DNA of 64,000 nucleotides from Burkholderiales bacterium (GCA_027493935.1 JAOSJV010000001.1:1-64000), one strand, 5' to 3'; counted from the stretch's first letter, positions 44,872 to 55,242 are shown. The notes: generated by a model from the letters alone, not told the origin. A program made the numbers and translations.

Positions 44872-46953
44872 TCATTCGCAGGTGTTCGTCAAATAAATAT
44901 CCCTATCGATCCGTACTCCGGCAGTCGGACAAACATTAACACACTCCTCGCAACCATCGCAGTGAGTCTCGCCTAAAGGAATATTTATCATGGGAGTAAT
45001 GCGTGTTGAAAATCCCCTTCCCGCATCGCCCAATATATAGCATTTTTTAACTTCATCGCAGGCCCTCACACAAGCATTGCAATTTATACACTTATGTATT
45101 TCCATCTTTATTTTTTCATGGGAATAATCGGTTTTGTAAGTTCTTCTCTCACCTACATATAAGTTCTGATCAGCCTGGTATTTCTGAGAATGCTTCTTTA
45201 ACGAACAAATGTCCACTACATTACATCCACATTCCAGGCATCTATTCGCCTCATTTGTCATCTCATCTCTGGTAAAACTACATTCGACTTCTTCAAAATT
45301 GCCAAGGCGTTTTTCAACCGGCAGCAAATCGATTTCTTTTCTTGTAACAGGTTTAAAAGATTCAAACATTTCAGCGGGCAAAGTATCCAGGTCGCCCGGA
45401 TAGGAACTGAAGCGGATTTTTTCTCCCACCACCTCTTCCCCGTTAAGAAATTGATTTATTGACTGTGCGGCCTTTCTTGCATCTGCAACTGCACGAACGG
45501 CAAGATCAGGCCCTTTGTAACAATCTCCGGCAACAAAAATTCTTGGGTCTGCAACTGTTTGGTAGCTGTTTCCTTTTGTATCGAACATGCCCCATTTATT
45601 CACCGCCTTGTTTTTAACAAAAGAAAAGTCCGTTTTCTGGCCAATGGCCATAATAATCGAATCTGCCTCAATTGCAAATTCACTGCCTTCTAAGGTGACG
45701 GGGCGCCTTCTTCCGCTCTCATCGGGTTCACTCAGTTCCATCTTTACGCAGATTATTTTAAGGCCTTTGCCAGATTTTTCTATTTTTATGGGATTGGTTA
45801 ATACCTGAATATCCACCCCCTCGTCATAGGCATCCCGGACTTCGGCATGATGGGCGGGCATTTCTTTTTCTGTACGCCGATACACAATAGTTGCTTTTGC
45901 TCCCAACCTCACAGAAGCCCTTGCGGCGTCCATTGCTGTGCTTCCTCCCCCAGCAACAACCACACGCCTTCCAATATTTACAGGTTCATATTTAGCAAGT
46001 TTTTCCAGCAAATCTATGCCAGAAAAAACTCCTGGCAAATCCTCTCCTTCTATATTCATATACGATGCCCTGGAAGCCCCCACAGCCAGGAGGATTGCGT
46101 CAGAATCCTGCATGATTTTTTCAAAATCAATATCCTTCCCTACCTCCGTATTATAATGAATAGTGACGTCTAGCTGGTTTATTATGGCGTCTCCTTCCAA
46201 ATCCATAACTTTTTCTGGAAGCCTGTAGTATGGGATTCCGTAACGTAACATTCCTCCATGTTTCGGATGGCGTTCGTAGATAGTTACTTCATGCCCTTGT
46301 AATCTGAGATAGTATGCTGCGGAAAGACCGGCAGGTCCCGCCCCTATAATCGTTACCTTTTTGCCTGAAGATTTTTGAGGTGTTTTCGGCAAAAAGGGGC
46401 CGCCTTCTTTTTCTTCCATTTCAGAAATATAGCGCTTTTGAATGCCAATTAATATCGGTTTATCCACTTTTTGACGGCGGCAAACTTCCTCGCATGGCCT
46501 TGGACAAACACGTCCCAAAACATTTGGGAAAGGTGCCTTTTCCCGAATAAGATTCGCCGCTTCTTTATACAGCCCCCTTGCTTCTAAAAAAAGGAAACCT
46601 TGTATATTGATATTAGCAGGACAGCCTTTTTGGTTGCATGGCGCATAACAATCGCCAAAATGATCTGAAAGGAGTAAATCCAGCGCAGCCTTCCGTGATG
46701 CCCGGACCTTTTCGTTTTCCAGTTCCACCACCATGCCATTTTCCAATTTAGTGGAACAAGATGGCACCATACCCCCACGACCGCTTTTCTGCTCTACCGT
46801 ACAAACCCAACAACTTCCGTAATGCGATATTTTATCATTATGGCAAAGAGTCGGGATTTCCACCCCCAGCGATTTCGCCGCATCATATATGGTCATACCA
46901 GTATCAAACTGGTAATCCTTTCCATCGATAGTAACGTTGACTTTGTTTGACAT
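44872..46953 (-). CDS. NfnB/GltD-like NAD(P)-binding flavoprotein with NuoG-type iron-sulfur N-terminus (StnC-like)
   Basis: Domain order: [2Fe-2S] NuoG/HydA-like N-terminus (TLCHNDKISHYGSCWVC and PSCSTKL, about 36-70), GltD/NfnB cysteine region (CYAPCNQKGCPAN, CPRPCEEVCRR, about 101-165), FAD site VTIIGAGPAGLSAAYYLR (about 200), NAD(P) site RVVVAGGGSTAMDAARAS (about 340), IFVAGDCYKGPDLAVRAVAD, and C-terminal 2x[4Fe-4S] (CINCNACVRACDE and CDGCEECVNVCP). This fusion is the hallmark of the large subunit of Sporomusa-type Nfn transhydrogenase. It directly follows the NuoF- and NuoE-like genes (2-bp gap). Confidence 0.85.
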   Translation of the reverse strand: MSNKVNVTIDGKDYQFDTGMTIYDAAKSLGVEIPTLCHNDKISHYGSCWVCTVEQKSGRGGMVPSCSTKLENGMVVELENEKVRASRKAALDLLLSDHFGDCYAPCNQKGCPANINIQGFLFLEARGLYKEAANLIREKAPFPNVLGRVCPRPCEEVCRRQKVDKPILIGIQKRYISEMEEKEGGPFLPKTPQKSSGKKVTIIGAGPAGLSAAYYLRLQGHEVTIYERHPKHGGMLRYGIPYYRLPEKVMDLEGDAIINQLDVTIHYNTEVGKDIDFEKIMQDSDAILLAVGASRASYMNIEGEDLPGVFSGIDLLEKLAKYEPVNIGRRVVVAGGGSTAMDAARASVRLGAKATIVYRRTEKEMPAHHAEVRDAYDEGVDIQVLTNPIKIEKSGKGLKIICVKMELSEPDESGRRRPVTLEGSEFAIEADSIIMAIGQKTDFSFVKNKAVNKWGMFDTKGNSYQTVADPRIFVAGDCYKGPDLAVRAVADARKAAQSINQFLNGEEVVGEKIRFSSYPGDLDTLPAEMFESFKPVTRKEIDLLPVEKRLGNFEEVECSFTRDEMTNEANRCLECGCNVVDICSLKKHSQKYQADQNLYVGERRTYKTDYSHEKIKMEIHKCINCNACVRACDEVKKCYILGDAGRGFSTRITPMINIPLGETHCDGCEECVNVCPTAGVRIDRDIYLTNTCE

Positions 46954-46955
46954 AA

Positions 46956-48740
46956 TTATCCTTTTAAAATAGCGTCAAATTTGCAGACTTCATAACACAT
47001 CCCACACTTAATACAGATTTTCTGATCAATATGGTGAACCTTTTTCGTCTCTCCGGTTATAGCGTCTACCGGACAGTTTTTATAGCATAAGTGGCAACCA
47101 GTACATGCCTCCTCAATAACCGAAAATTTGATGAGTTCTTTACATACGCCAGCCCTGCATTTATTTTCTTTAATATGTTCTACATATTCATCTTTAAAAT
47201 ATTTGAGTGTGGTCATAATAGGATTAGGGGCTGTTTTTCCCAATCCGCACAGTGAAAGATCTTTGACTTTTTCTGAAAGGCTCTCTAGTTCATCCAAATC
47301 AGCCATACCCCCTCTGCCTTCTGTTATCTTTTCCAGTATCTCAAGCAACCTTTTAGTTCCAATACGGCAGAAGGTACATTTACCGCATGACTCGTTTTGC
47401 GTAAAAGTAAGGAAAAATTTAGCGACATCCACAATACAGGTATCATCATCCATAACTACCATACCGCCGGATCCCATAATTGCACCTGTTACAGAGATAC
47501 TTTCATAATCTACCGGCGTATCAAGCAACCTTTCCGGAACACAACCACCTGAAGGCCCGCCTAATTGAACTGCTTTAAAAGGTTTACCTGAAGATGTCCC
47601 CCCACCAATGGTGTATATGATATCTCGTAAAGGAGTTCCCATATCAACCTCAATAAGTCCACCTCTGGCAATTTTTCCCGCCAGTGAAAAAACCTTCGTT
47701 CCCTTGCTTTTTTCCGTTCCGTATGAGGCATATATTTTCGCGCCATTATTGATAATCCATGGTACTGAAGCCAGTGTTTCAACATTATTTATATTCGTAG
47801 GATACCCCCACAATCCTGATCCTGCAGGAAAAGGTGGTTTTAATCTTGGATGTCCGCGTTCGCCCTCTATAGAGGCAATCAGCGCTGTTTCTTCTCCACA
47901 AACAAAGGCGCCTGCACCTTCTTTAATCTTTAAGTGAAAAGAAAATTCACTATTTAATATATTGTGACCTAAAAGGTTTTTTTCTGTTGCCTGACTAATG
48001 GCTAATTTTAACCGCTTTATCGCCAGAGGATACTCGGCGCGAACATACACATAACCATGTTCTGCACCAATTGCATATCCACCAATTATCAATCCCTCAA
48101 TTACCTTGTGTGGGTCGCCTTCCAAAACTGCCCTGTCCATAAATGCGCCGGGATCACCCTCGTCTGCATTGCAGATCATGTATTTTTTTTCTCCGGTGCT
48201 ATTTCTGGCAAATTGCCATTTAAGACCTGTTGGAAATCCAGCACCGCCCCTGCCCCTTAATCCGGAAGTCTTTATCTCCTCGATAACCTGTTGCGGAGAC
48301 ATAGTTCCCAAAACTTTTTTAACTGCCTCATAGCCGCCTTTTTTAATATAGGGCGCAATATCGTCAGGATCGATAATACCGCAGTTTTCTAAAACAATCT
48401 TATGCTGTTTCTGCCGAAAATCTTCTCTTCTGTCTGGCTTACTTGAATCTTCGATGATGAATTTTTCATCAATTGCGCCCTGATTAAGGAGGGGATCCAA
48501 TATCTTGTCTAAATCTTTTTTATGAACGTTTCCCATCATCAGATGGTTGCCATCGGGATAAAAAACTTCCAGGATTGGTTCTTTAAAACACATTCCATTG
48601 CATGATGTGTGGCTTAAAGAAACATCGGGATTGTTTTCAATTTTTGAGGCTAATTCTCCATAGAGATCCTTAGCCCCTGCTGCTATGCCACAACTTCCTA
48701 AACCAATTACAAATCTTATGTGCTGATTATTCTTTTCCAT
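46956..48740 (-). CDS. NuoF-like NADH-binding flavoprotein with thioredoxin-like and ferredoxin extensions (HydB/StnB-like)
   Basis: The N-terminal thioredoxin-like [2Fe-2S] region (GLGSCGIAAGAKDLY, CNGMCFKEP) is followed by the NuoF core: GLRGRGGAGFPTGLKW (FMN/NAD), FVCGEETALIASIEG, GYPTNINNVETLAS and the N3-type [4Fe-4S] motif ESCGKCTFCRIGTKRL. The C-terminus adds two [4Fe-4S] clusters (CTGCHLCYKNCP, CIKCGMCYEVC). This is the architecture of HydB/HndC and bifurcating NADH modules, not of plain complex I NuoF. Start overlaps nuoE-like stop by 14 bp. Confidence 0.87.
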   Translation of the reverse strand: MEKNNQHIRFVIGLGSCGIAAGAKDLYGELASKIENNPDVSLSHTSCNGMCFKEPILEVFYPDGNHLMMGNVHKKDLDKILDPLLNQGAIDEKFIIEDSSKPDRREDFRQKQHKIVLENCGIIDPDDIAPYIKKGGYEAVKKVLGTMSPQQVIEEIKTSGLRGRGGAGFPTGLKWQFARNSTGEKKYMICNADEGDPGAFMDRAVLEGDPHKVIEGLIIGGYAIGAEHGYVYVRAEYPLAIKRLKLAISQATEKNLLGHNILNSEFSFHLKIKEGAGAFVCGEETALIASIEGERGHPRLKPPFPAGSGLWGYPTNINNVETLASVPWIINNGAKIYASYGTEKSKGTKVFSLAGKIARGGLIEVDMGTPLRDIIYTIGGGTSSGKPFKAVQLGGPSGGCVPERLLDTPVDYESISVTGAIMGSGGMVVMDDDTCIVDVAKFFLTFTQNESCGKCTFCRIGTKRLLEILEKITEGRGGMADLDELESLSEKVKDLSLCGLGKTAPNPIMTTLKYFKDEYVEHIKENKCRAGVCKELIKFSVIEEACTGCHLCYKNCPVDAITGETKKVHHIDQKICIKCGMCYEVCKFDAILKG

Positions 48741-49185
48741 ATTTCTTTAGCGTCCCCCGCACTTTTGCTGATGAAAATCCACCAAATACATCTTCATTAA
48801 TCATAATTACAGGGGCAAGAGAGCAACACCCTAGACAAGCCACCGTTTCCATGGAAAACGCTCCATCTTCCGTTGTTTGGTCAATATCAATGCCCAGTTG
48901 GTCTTTCATCGCTACAATGGTAATATCAGCGCCTTTCACATGGCAGGCGGTGCCTTTGCACACTTTAATGGCATTTCTCCCTTTGGGGGTTAATTTAAAC
49001 TGTGCATAAAACGTGGCTACGCCATAGAGATGGGATTTTGTTATCTCCGACTCCTCACAAACCTGATCTAAAACATCAAGAGGAAGGTATCCATACTCTT
49101 CCTGAATCGACTGTAAAATGGGAATAGAAGCTTCTTTTGTATTGCCGCAGATTTCTAAATATTTTTTAACATTGGATTGGGACAT
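48727..49185 (-). CDS. NuoE-like thioredoxin-fold [2Fe-2S] subunit (HydC/StnA-like)
   Basis: The 152-residue protein starts with a helical segment (PILQSIQEEYGYLPLDVLDQ), typical of NuoE. Four cysteines bind a [2Fe-2S] cluster: CKGTACHVKG (about 76) and VACLGCCSLAP (about 113). It passes electrons from the NuoF-like flavoprotein encoded next. As first gene it sets the operon direction, divergent from dnaG. Confidence 0.87.
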   Translation of the reverse strand: MSQSNVKKYLEICGNTKEASIPILQSIQEEYGYLPLDVLDQVCEESEITKSHLYGVATFYAQFKLTPKGRNAIKVCKGTACHVKGADITIVAMKDQLGIDIDQTTEDGAFSMETVACLGCCSLAPVIMINEDVFGGFSSAKVRGTLKKYGKE

Positions 49186-49284
49186 TTTTGCACCATTATG
49201 CCTTTACAGGATGACAGGGAAGTTTGGTTTTGATCGATAAACTCTATTATTAAATCACAAAATTATAGAATTACAAGTGTTTTA

Positions 49285-49301
49285 AATTGTCTTGACAATT
49301 A
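49285..49301. promoter_or_regulatory. Palindrome between divergent stn-like operon and dnaG
   Basis: AATTGTC-TT-GACAATT has 7-bp arms. It lies just upstream of the dnaG -35 box and in the leader side of the minus-strand operon. It could be an operator; there is no direct evidence. Confidence 0.35.
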
Positions 49302-49313
49302 TGTCCCAATGTA

Positions 49314-49341
49314 TTGACATTAATTGTTATCTTGATATAAT
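49314..49341 (+). promoter_or_regulatory. Consensus sigma-70 promoter for dnaG-rpoD
   Basis: TTGACA (49314-49319), 16 bp, TATAAT (49336-49341), about 55 bp before dnaG. Both boxes match consensus exactly. Confidence 0.8.
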
Positions 49342-49397
49342 TAAAAAGTTTTAGGATAGCGCAAACAAAATAATTCATCTTACCTATCTCCAATTCA

Positions 49398-51197
49398 ATG
49401 GTACATTTTATTCCACAAGAAAAGATTGCGGAAATTCAGTTTGCCGCAGACATAGTTCAGATCATTTCAGAATACATTCAGTTAAAGCAAAGCGGAAAGG
49501 CGTTTATTGGCTTGTGTCCTTTCCATTCAGAAAAAACACCTTCTTTTTTTGTTAACCCGGATAAGAAACTTTTCAAGTGTTTTGGGTGTGGGGAAGGTGG
49601 TACCGTTTTTCAATTTGTCATGAAACAGGAAGGGATGGATTTTGTGGAGGCCGTGAAACTGGTAGCCTCAAAATCACGTGTCGACCTTACCCAAATATAT
49701 GCGAAAGAAACGTCCCTTTCATCTTCAAAAAAGACGCATCTGTACGAAACAACCAGGTTTGCCGCAACCTTCTATCAGAAGATGTTGCTTGATGCAATGA
49801 AGGGGAAAAAGGCCAGAGACTATTTGTTGAAACGGAAGATAAATGACCACTCCATCAAAAACTTTTGCATTGGTTATGCTCCGGCAGAATGGGATTCGTT
49901 AGTAAAAATGTGCAAAGGGGGCAATGTTTCGATGTACCAGTTGCAACAGGCAGGATTAATTATACAAAAAAAGGAGCGCGATTCTTACTATGACCGTTTT
50001 CGGGACAGACTGATATTTCCAATACTGGATATAAGAAAGCAGGTGGTGGGTTTTGGAGGGCGGGCGCTGGATGATTCCCTCCCAAAATATTTAAACTCCC
50101 CGGAGACGGTTCTTTTTAACAAGAGTAATATATTGTACGGCATTGATATTGCGAAAAGTGCCATCTTAAAAAAACAAAAAGTAATTCTCATGGAAGGGTA
50201 CACCGATGTAATAATGGCGCATCAGCATGGGATAGAATGGGCTGTGGCGGTTCTTGGGACTGCTATCTCAAAACAACATCTCAGGAGTTTGAGACAATAT
50301 TGCAGTCGGGTAATACTCCTTTTAGACGCAGACAGTGCCGGCCAAAAATCTTCGGACAGAAACCTGGATATCTTTATCGAAGAAGAATTTGATGTAAAAA
50401 TTGCCCAATTGCCGAAGGGATATGACCCATGTGATTTTTTGCTGGCGGAAGGTCCCGAAAAGTTCTTATCATATATTGATAGTGCAAAGGACTTTTTTCA
50501 CTTTAAAATAGAATTTGCCGCAACTAAATGGGACATGTCCACCGTACATGGCAAGGCAAATGCTCTTAACAATGTGCTTGCTACAGCCATGAAGACGCCT
50601 GATGCTATAAAACGCAACCTGCTTATCAAATTAATTTCAGAAGAAATGTCTATCGATGAAGCAGCCTTGTGGTCACATATAAAAAATGTTAAAAGGCCTC
50701 TTTCTGTTCCTGCCAACAACAATAACCAGAAAACAAAGCAGAGGCTGGATGCTTCTTCTATGGCTGAACGGGAAATTTTATATTTGATGTTATCTTGCAA
50801 CAGCCTTATACCACGGATAATAAACGAAAAGATTCCGGAAGAGTTTGATAACAAAGATTTCCTTGAGATAGCGGGAAGAATAGTAGAAATATATCAGAAA
50901 AACAAGGCCGTCAAAGAAGAAGATGTACTGCATTCAATTGGCGAAGCGCGGCTGAATAAGTTGCTGGTTGACATTGTTACCACCCGGGAATTTCAAGACA
51001 TGACCGATTACAGAGATAGATTGGAGGCATGTATTCTTTTCTTCAAAAGACGAAACAGAAGAAAGGATATTCATATTACAAAGAAAAAGATGCTGGAAAC
51101 TGCACGGTCTTCTCATAAAGAAGAAGATATTGTTATGCTGCTGGAAGAATATCATAAAAAGAGCAGAAATATTCACGCGTTAAAAAATAAACCCTAG
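49398..51197 (+). CDS. dnaG: DNA primase
   Basis: DnaG makes RNA primers at the replication fork. The CHC2 zinc finger spans about residues 40-64 (LCPFHSEKTPSFFVN, FKCFGCGEGG). The N-terminal catalytic domain includes FCIGYAPAEWDSL and FRDRLIFPILDIR...VVGFGGRALDD. The TOPRIM domain carries VILMEGYTDVIMAHQHG (about 256) and VILLLDADSAGQKS. The C-terminal region (about 440-599) is the helicase-binding part. Length 599 is standard. It is followed by rpoD, as in the macromolecular synthesis operon; rpsU is missing. Confidence 0.94.
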   Translation: MVHFIPQEKIAEIQFAADIVQIISEYIQLKQSGKAFIGLCPFHSEKTPSFFVNPDKKLFKCFGCGEGGTVFQFVMKQEGMDFVEAVKLVASKSRVDLTQIYAKETSLSSSKKTHLYETTRFAATFYQKMLLDAMKGKKARDYLLKRKINDHSIKNFCIGYAPAEWDSLVKMCKGGNVSMYQLQQAGLIIQKKERDSYYDRFRDRLIFPILDIRKQVVGFGGRALDDSLPKYLNSPETVLFNKSNILYGIDIAKSAILKKQKVILMEGYTDVIMAHQHGIEWAVAVLGTAISKQHLRSLRQYCSRVILLLDADSAGQKSSDRNLDIFIEEEFDVKIAQLPKGYDPCDFLLAEGPEKFLSYIDSAKDFFHFKIEFAATKWDMSTVHGKANALNNVLATAMKTPDAIKRNLLIKLISEEMSIDEAALWSHIKNVKRPLSVPANNNNQKTKQRLDASSMAEREILYLMLSCNSLIPRIINEKIPEEFDNKDFLEIAGRIVEIYQKNKAVKEEDVLHSIGEARLNKLLVDIVTTREFQDMTDYRDRLEACILFFKRRNRRKDIHITKKKMLETARSSHKEEDIVMLLEEYHKKSRNIHALKNKP

Positions 51198-51229
51198 TAT
51201 CTCGTTTCTGTAAAATGCATACACCAAAC

Positions 51230-51330
51230 AATGTCATTGCAAAGAGTGGTACGGCGAAGCAATCTCTTGTTTCTCAAAAGACTTAAGAGTGCTTTCATGG
51301 CGCTTGCAATGAGGGTATGGGTAAACATTT
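51230..51330. repeat. Solo copy of the GCAATGACA/GAAGCAATC repeat family
   Basis: ATGTCATTGCAAAGAG and GCGAAGCAATCTC at 51232-51275, then a GGCGCTTGCAATGAGGG half, resemble the arms of the GIY-YIG-linked repeats at 19.6, 20.0 and 40.7 kb. There is no nuclease core. It lies in the 270-bp gap between dnaG and rpoD. Confidence 0.5.
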
Positions 51331-51467
51331 TGCCGAAGCGATATACGAGCGTCATTTTTAATTGCATTAAAATTATGAAATAAAGTTTAAGTGGGCAGGC
51401 TAAATGAATATTTCCCCGCTTTATTTTATAGGATGAGATGAATAGTATAGGGAGGTCTAATCTCTGA

Positions 51468-53123
51468 ATGGAAAACTTGAATCAAAAAATCAAACTACTT
51501 ACGCAAAAGGGTAAAGAAAAAGGGTATTTAACCTACGAAGAACTCAACGATATGTTGCCTGATGATGCAGAGATTCCACCAGGAAAAATAGACGATATAT
51601 TGATGATGCTGGACGAACTGGGAATCGATCTGATTGACGAGGCGGATATTGAAGGTCGTGAAGTTGTTGATTCTGAAGAAGCAGAACATTATTCGGAAAG
51701 CGAATTCGGATTTGGCGAGGTTTCCACTGTTACGGAGAAGATAGATGATCCCGTTCGGATGTATTTAACCCAGATGGGAGAGATTCCACTTCTTACGCGG
51801 GATGAGGAAATCATGCTTGCAAAAAAAATAGAGATTACACGTCGTGGGTTTTTGAAAAAGGTTTTGCATTCTGACCTTTCTTTGCAGACCTGTTTGAAGA
51901 TAGTTGAGGATGTAAACAATGGGGAGCTTTCCTTTGACCGTACGCTAAAAGTTGACGCAATGGTGGAAAATTACAAAGATGACATTCTGGAGGAGTTTCC
52001 CAGAAGCGCAAAATATTTACGGTCAATTATTCAAAAAAATAAGGAAGATTATCAACGGCTGAAACGAAAACAAACACCGGAGAAAGAAAAAATAAAGCTG
52101 TTAAGAACGATCCGGAATAGAAGACGGAAGGGCATCCGCCGTCTCGAAGAAATTAATATTCGAACAAAAAGAATACAACCGATGATGAAGCGACTCCAGG
52201 AGATCGCGCTCGAAATGGAGCAGCTTGAACAACAGATTGGAGAGAAAAATGGCCGCTCAAAAGCTAATAATCATTATAAGGAATTAGAGGAACAATATCT
52301 GGCTCTGGAGAATACCGTTTTAGAGACGGGCGAACGTTTGAAACGGCGCCTGCTTTCTATCGAAAGTATTTACAAGGAACATGAGTCAGCAAAAAGAAAG
52401 CTTTCAGGGGCAAATCTTAGATTGGTGGTGAGCATTGCGAAAAAATACAGGAATCGCGGCCTGAGTTTTCTCGATCTTATTCAGGAGGGAAACACAGGGC
52501 TTATGCGTGCAGTGGACAAGTATGAATACCGGCGCGGATATAAATTCAGCACCTATGCAACGTGGTGGATACGGCAGGCCATTACCCGCTCCATTGCGGA
52601 TCAGGCGAGAACTATCCGCATTCCTGTACATATGATCGAGACCATGAGCAAGATACGTAATATTTCAAAAAAACTGTTACAGGATAAAGGACGGGAACCT
52701 ACAATAGAAGAGATTGCACGAGAGGTAAAGATTTCCGTGCCAGAGGCGAGAAGGGTACTGAAAATATCCCGGCATCAGATTTCGCTGGACCGTCCCGTTG
52801 GCGAGAGCGAAGACAGTTCTTTCGGAGATTTTATTGAAGATGAAAAGGCAGAATCGCCGGTTGCCGCGGCAACACAGGAAATGCTAAAAGACAAGATTGA
52901 ATCGGTGCTGGAAACGCTGACATACCGTGAGAGGGAGATTATAAAACTTCGTTATGGCATAGGGGATGGTTATACATATACACTGGAAGAAGTTGGAAAG
53001 ATTTTTAAGGTAACAAGAGAAAGAGTGCGGCAAATAGAGGCAAAAGCGGTGAGGAAATTACAGCATCCGATCAGAAGCAGAAAGCTGGAAGGGTTTTTGG
53101 ATGGCATTGGCAGTACTATTTAA
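51468..53123 (+). CDS. rpoD: RNA polymerase primary sigma factor (sigma-70)
   Basis: Region 1.1 is at residues 1-65 ([16 protein letters not shown]), 1.2 at [21 protein letters not shown] (about 89), then a charged coiled non-conserved region (about 180-310). Region 2 begins [20 protein letters not shown] (about 314) with [18 protein letters not shown] (2.4, -10 recognition). Region 3 is [20 protein letters not shown]. Region 4 is [13 protein letters not shown] and [20 protein letters not shown] (-35 recognition). Length 551 is normal for a group 1 sigma. A GGGAGG site precedes ATG 51468. Confidence 0.95.
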   Translation: MENLNQKIKLLTQKGKEKGYLTYEELNDMLPDDAEIPPGKIDDILMMLDELGIDLIDEADIEGREVVDSEEAEHYSESEFGFGEVSTVTEKIDDPVRMYLTQMGEIPLLTRDEEIMLAKKIEITRRGFLKKVLHSDLSLQTCLKIVEDVNNGELSFDRTLKVDAMVENYKDDILEEFPRSAKYLRSIIQKNKEDYQRLKRKQTPEKEKIKLLRTIRNRRRKGIRRLEEINIRTKRIQPMMKRLQEIALEMEQLEQQIGEKNGRSKANNHYKELEEQYLALENTVLETGERLKRRLLSIESIYKEHESAKRKLSGANLRLVVSIAKKYRNRGLSFLDLIQEGNTGLMRAVDKYEYRRGYKFSTYATWWIRQAITRSIADQARTIRIPVHMIETMSKIRNISKKLLQDKGREPTIEEIAREVKISVPEARRVLKISRHQISLDRPVGESEDSSFGDFIEDEKAESPVAAATQEMLKDKIESVLETLTYREREIIKLRYGIGDGYTYTLEEVGKIFKVTRERVRQIEAKAVRKLQHPIRSRKLEGFLDGIGSTI

Positions 53124-53176
53124 AATGTGATTTAGTAAATCCAATATGGACTATTCATAAAAGTGATGGGAAATCA

Positions 53177-53905
53177 ATGAGTGAAAAAATAGAGACGCTT
53201 CGCAGATTACAATCAATAGATAGCAAGCTGAAAAGGTTGGAAGGCGATAAGCTATACAGAGCCCATGATATAGAGAAAAAGAAGGGCGAAATTAAAAAAA
53301 AGAGGGACGAGCTGGCAGATATTGTGCGGGATATAAAGAATTATCAAAAGAACATTGGCATGAAAGAACTCGAACTGAAAACGAAAGAGGGAGAAATTGA
53401 TAAATTAAACGTACAGATGAATCAGGCAAAAACGAATAAAGAATTCAGTGCGTTTAAGACGGAGATCGGGGGGAAGGAAGCGGATAAATCTCTCATAGAA
53501 GACGCCATACTTGGAATGATAACAAAGCTTGAGGAAATGCAGCAACGGCAAAGCACGTTTGAAAAAGAAATTGAGCATGAAGAAGTTCTTTTAATAGAAC
53601 TTCAAAAGAAGGTAGAAACTGATATGAAAGCAATGGATGCAGAAATTGTAGCGCTCAAAGAAAAACGGAATAAATTCGCAGCGCTCCTCGATAATAATAC
53701 ATTGCAACAATATGACAGATTGACAAACAATAAGGACGGCATTGCTGTAGTGGGTGTCGTAAATAAGGTATGCCAGAGTTGTTTCATGTCCGTTACCTCT
53801 CAAACAATCAACCTGCTTATGTCGAATAAAGATATCACGTACTGCCACAGTTGCGGCCGCATTTTATATTTGGATGACGGCAGCAATGATCGGGAAGAAT
53901 TATAA
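53177..53905 (+). CDS. Coiled-coil protein with C4 zinc ribbon (DUF164 type)
   Basis: The N-terminal 190 residues form a long antiparallel coiled coil (LRRLQSIDSKLKRLEGDKLY; MNQAKTNKEFSAFKTEI). The C-terminus has a C4 zinc ribbon: VCQSCFMSV and ITYCHSCGRILYLDD. This is the full-length DUF164/zf-RING_7 family, whose members bind nucleic acid or ribosomes and are often encoded next to rnpB. It starts 53 bp after rpoD. The RNase P RNA begins 12 bp after its stop. Confidence 0.85.
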   Translation: MSEKIETLRRLQSIDSKLKRLEGDKLYRAHDIEKKKGEIKKKRDELADIVRDIKNYQKNIGMKELELKTKEGEIDKLNVQMNQAKTNKEFSAFKTEIGGKEADKSLIEDAILGMITKLEEMQQRQSTFEKEIEHEEVLLIELQKKVETDMKAMDAEIVALKEKRNKFAALLDNNTLQQYDRLTNNKDGIAVVGVVNKVCQSCFMSVTSQTINLLMSNKDITYCHSCGRILYLDDGSNDREEL

Positions 53906-53916
53906 AAAAGTATAAA

Positions 53917-54294
53917 AGTAGACGAGGTGATCGCCGGTTATAATGAATCTTCGGATTTATTATTGGACGGGAGGAAAGTCCGAGCTCCATAGGGCGCAGT
54001 GCTCCGTAACGCGGAGTCCCGGCGACGGGAAGGAAAGTGCAACAGAAAATATACCGTCTCATCTTTTTTTCGATGGGATAAGGGTGAAATGGCGGGGCCG
54101 AAAGGCTTAATGTAAGAGCCCACCGCTCCGGCGGCGACGTTGGAGGCATGGCAAACCCCACTGGGAGAAAGGCCAAATAGGGAGGGATGAAGCTGCCCGC
54201 TTCGCTATACCTTCGGGTAGGCCGTTAGATCTCGCTGGCAACAACGAGGCTAGATGAATGATCACCCACGACAAGACTCGGCTTATTGTCTACT
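53917..54294 (+). ncRNA. rnpB: RNase P RNA (bacterial type A)
   Basis: The catalytic RNA of tRNA 5' processing. Conserved blocks in order: GAGGAAAGTCCGAGCTCCA (about 53971), AGGGTGAAA (about 54081), GGCAAACCCC (about 54150), AGATGAATGATC (about 54252) and the ACAAGACTCGGCTTA 3' core. P1 is closed by GTAGAC (53918-53923) with GTCTAC (54288-54293). The order zinc-ribbon gene then rnpB supports the call. Confidence 0.95.
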
Positions 54295-54302
54295 TTTACC
54301 AA

Positions 54303-54340
54303 TAAATCCCCTGCGGCGTGAAACTGCCGCAGGGGATTTA
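54303..54340. terminator. Hairpin terminator, probably bidirectional, after rnpB
   Basis: A perfect 15-bp stem TAAATCCCCTGCGGC / GCCGCAGGGGATTTA with an 8-base loop. It separates rnpB from the convergent hisF. The T tract is weak on both sides. Confidence 0.7.
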
Positions 54341-54477
54341 TATTGTTGTGATGTAAAAACCTCTTTTTTGCATATCCTTACCAACATTTTTCATATTCTG
54401 GCAAGGTATGTTGATGTATTCAAAATGTTCATGGGTTTATTTTTATAGATGCATGTATACCACCGATGTTTATGTTG

Positions 54478-55242
54478 TCATCCTCTCCTTATTGCGATAT
54501 TCTTTCCGATTAAATACTCTTTTACTTCCCGCATAGAAATTTCTCTGTAATGAAATATCGATGCCGCCAGGGCAGCATCCGCCTTTCCCACGGTGAAGAC
54601 ATCATAAAAATGTTCTCGTTTTCCGGCGCCACCAGATGCAATAATCGGTATGTTTACTGATTCCGAGATCGTTTTGTTCAACTCAATGCCGTATCCGTCT
54701 TTCGTACCGTCATGATCCATACTGGTAAGAAGTATCTCTCCCGCACCCCTCTCCTCCATTTCAATTGCCCAGCGAACGGCATCTAATCCGGTTGGCGTTC
54801 TGCCGCCATTGATATATACCTCCCATTTTACGTTATTTGGTACCTGCTTAACGTCTATGGCAACCACGATGCACTGCCTTCCAAATCTTCTGGAAGCTTC
54901 CGTGACAAATTCAGGATTTTTTACCGCAGCGGTGTTAATTGAAACCTTGTCAGCGCCTGCATTTAATAACCGGCGAATATCCTCAATGTTTCTAATCCCT
55001 CCCCCTACAGTAAAGGGAATAAATACCTGTTCTGCCGTCTTTCGGACAACATCCAGAATAATATCCCTTTTCTCATGAGACGCAGTAATGTCAAGAAAGG
55101 TTAATTCGTCAGCGCCTTCTTTATCATATAAAGAGGCTATTTCTACCGGGTCGCCTGCATCCTTCAGGTTTACAAAATTTGTTCCTTTCACGACACGCCC
55201 GTCTTTGACGTCAAGGCAAGGTATGATTCTTTTCGCAAGCAT
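54478..55242 (-). CDS. hisF: Imidazole glycerol phosphate synthase cyclase subunit
   Basis: HisF closes the imidazole ring in histidine synthesis, using ammonia from HisH. TIM-barrel motifs: [18 protein letters not shown] (catalytic Asp at about 11), [26 protein letters not shown] (Asp near 130), [13 protein letters not shown] and [15 protein letters not shown]. Length 254 is standard. No hisH or hisA is adjacent. It is followed upstream by thiG. Confidence 0.94.
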   Translation of the reverse strand: MLAKRIIPCLDVKDGRVVKGTNFVNLKDAGDPVEIASLYDKEGADELTFLDITASHEKRDIILDVVRKTAEQVFIPFTVGGGIRNIEDIRRLLNAGADKVSINTAAVKNPEFVTEASRRFGRQCIVVAIDVKQVPNNVKWEVYINGGRTPTGLDAVRWAIEMEERGAGEILLTSMDHDGTKDGYGIELNKTISESVNIPIIASGGAGKREHFYDVFTVGKADAALAASIFHYREISMREVKEYLIGKNIAIRRG

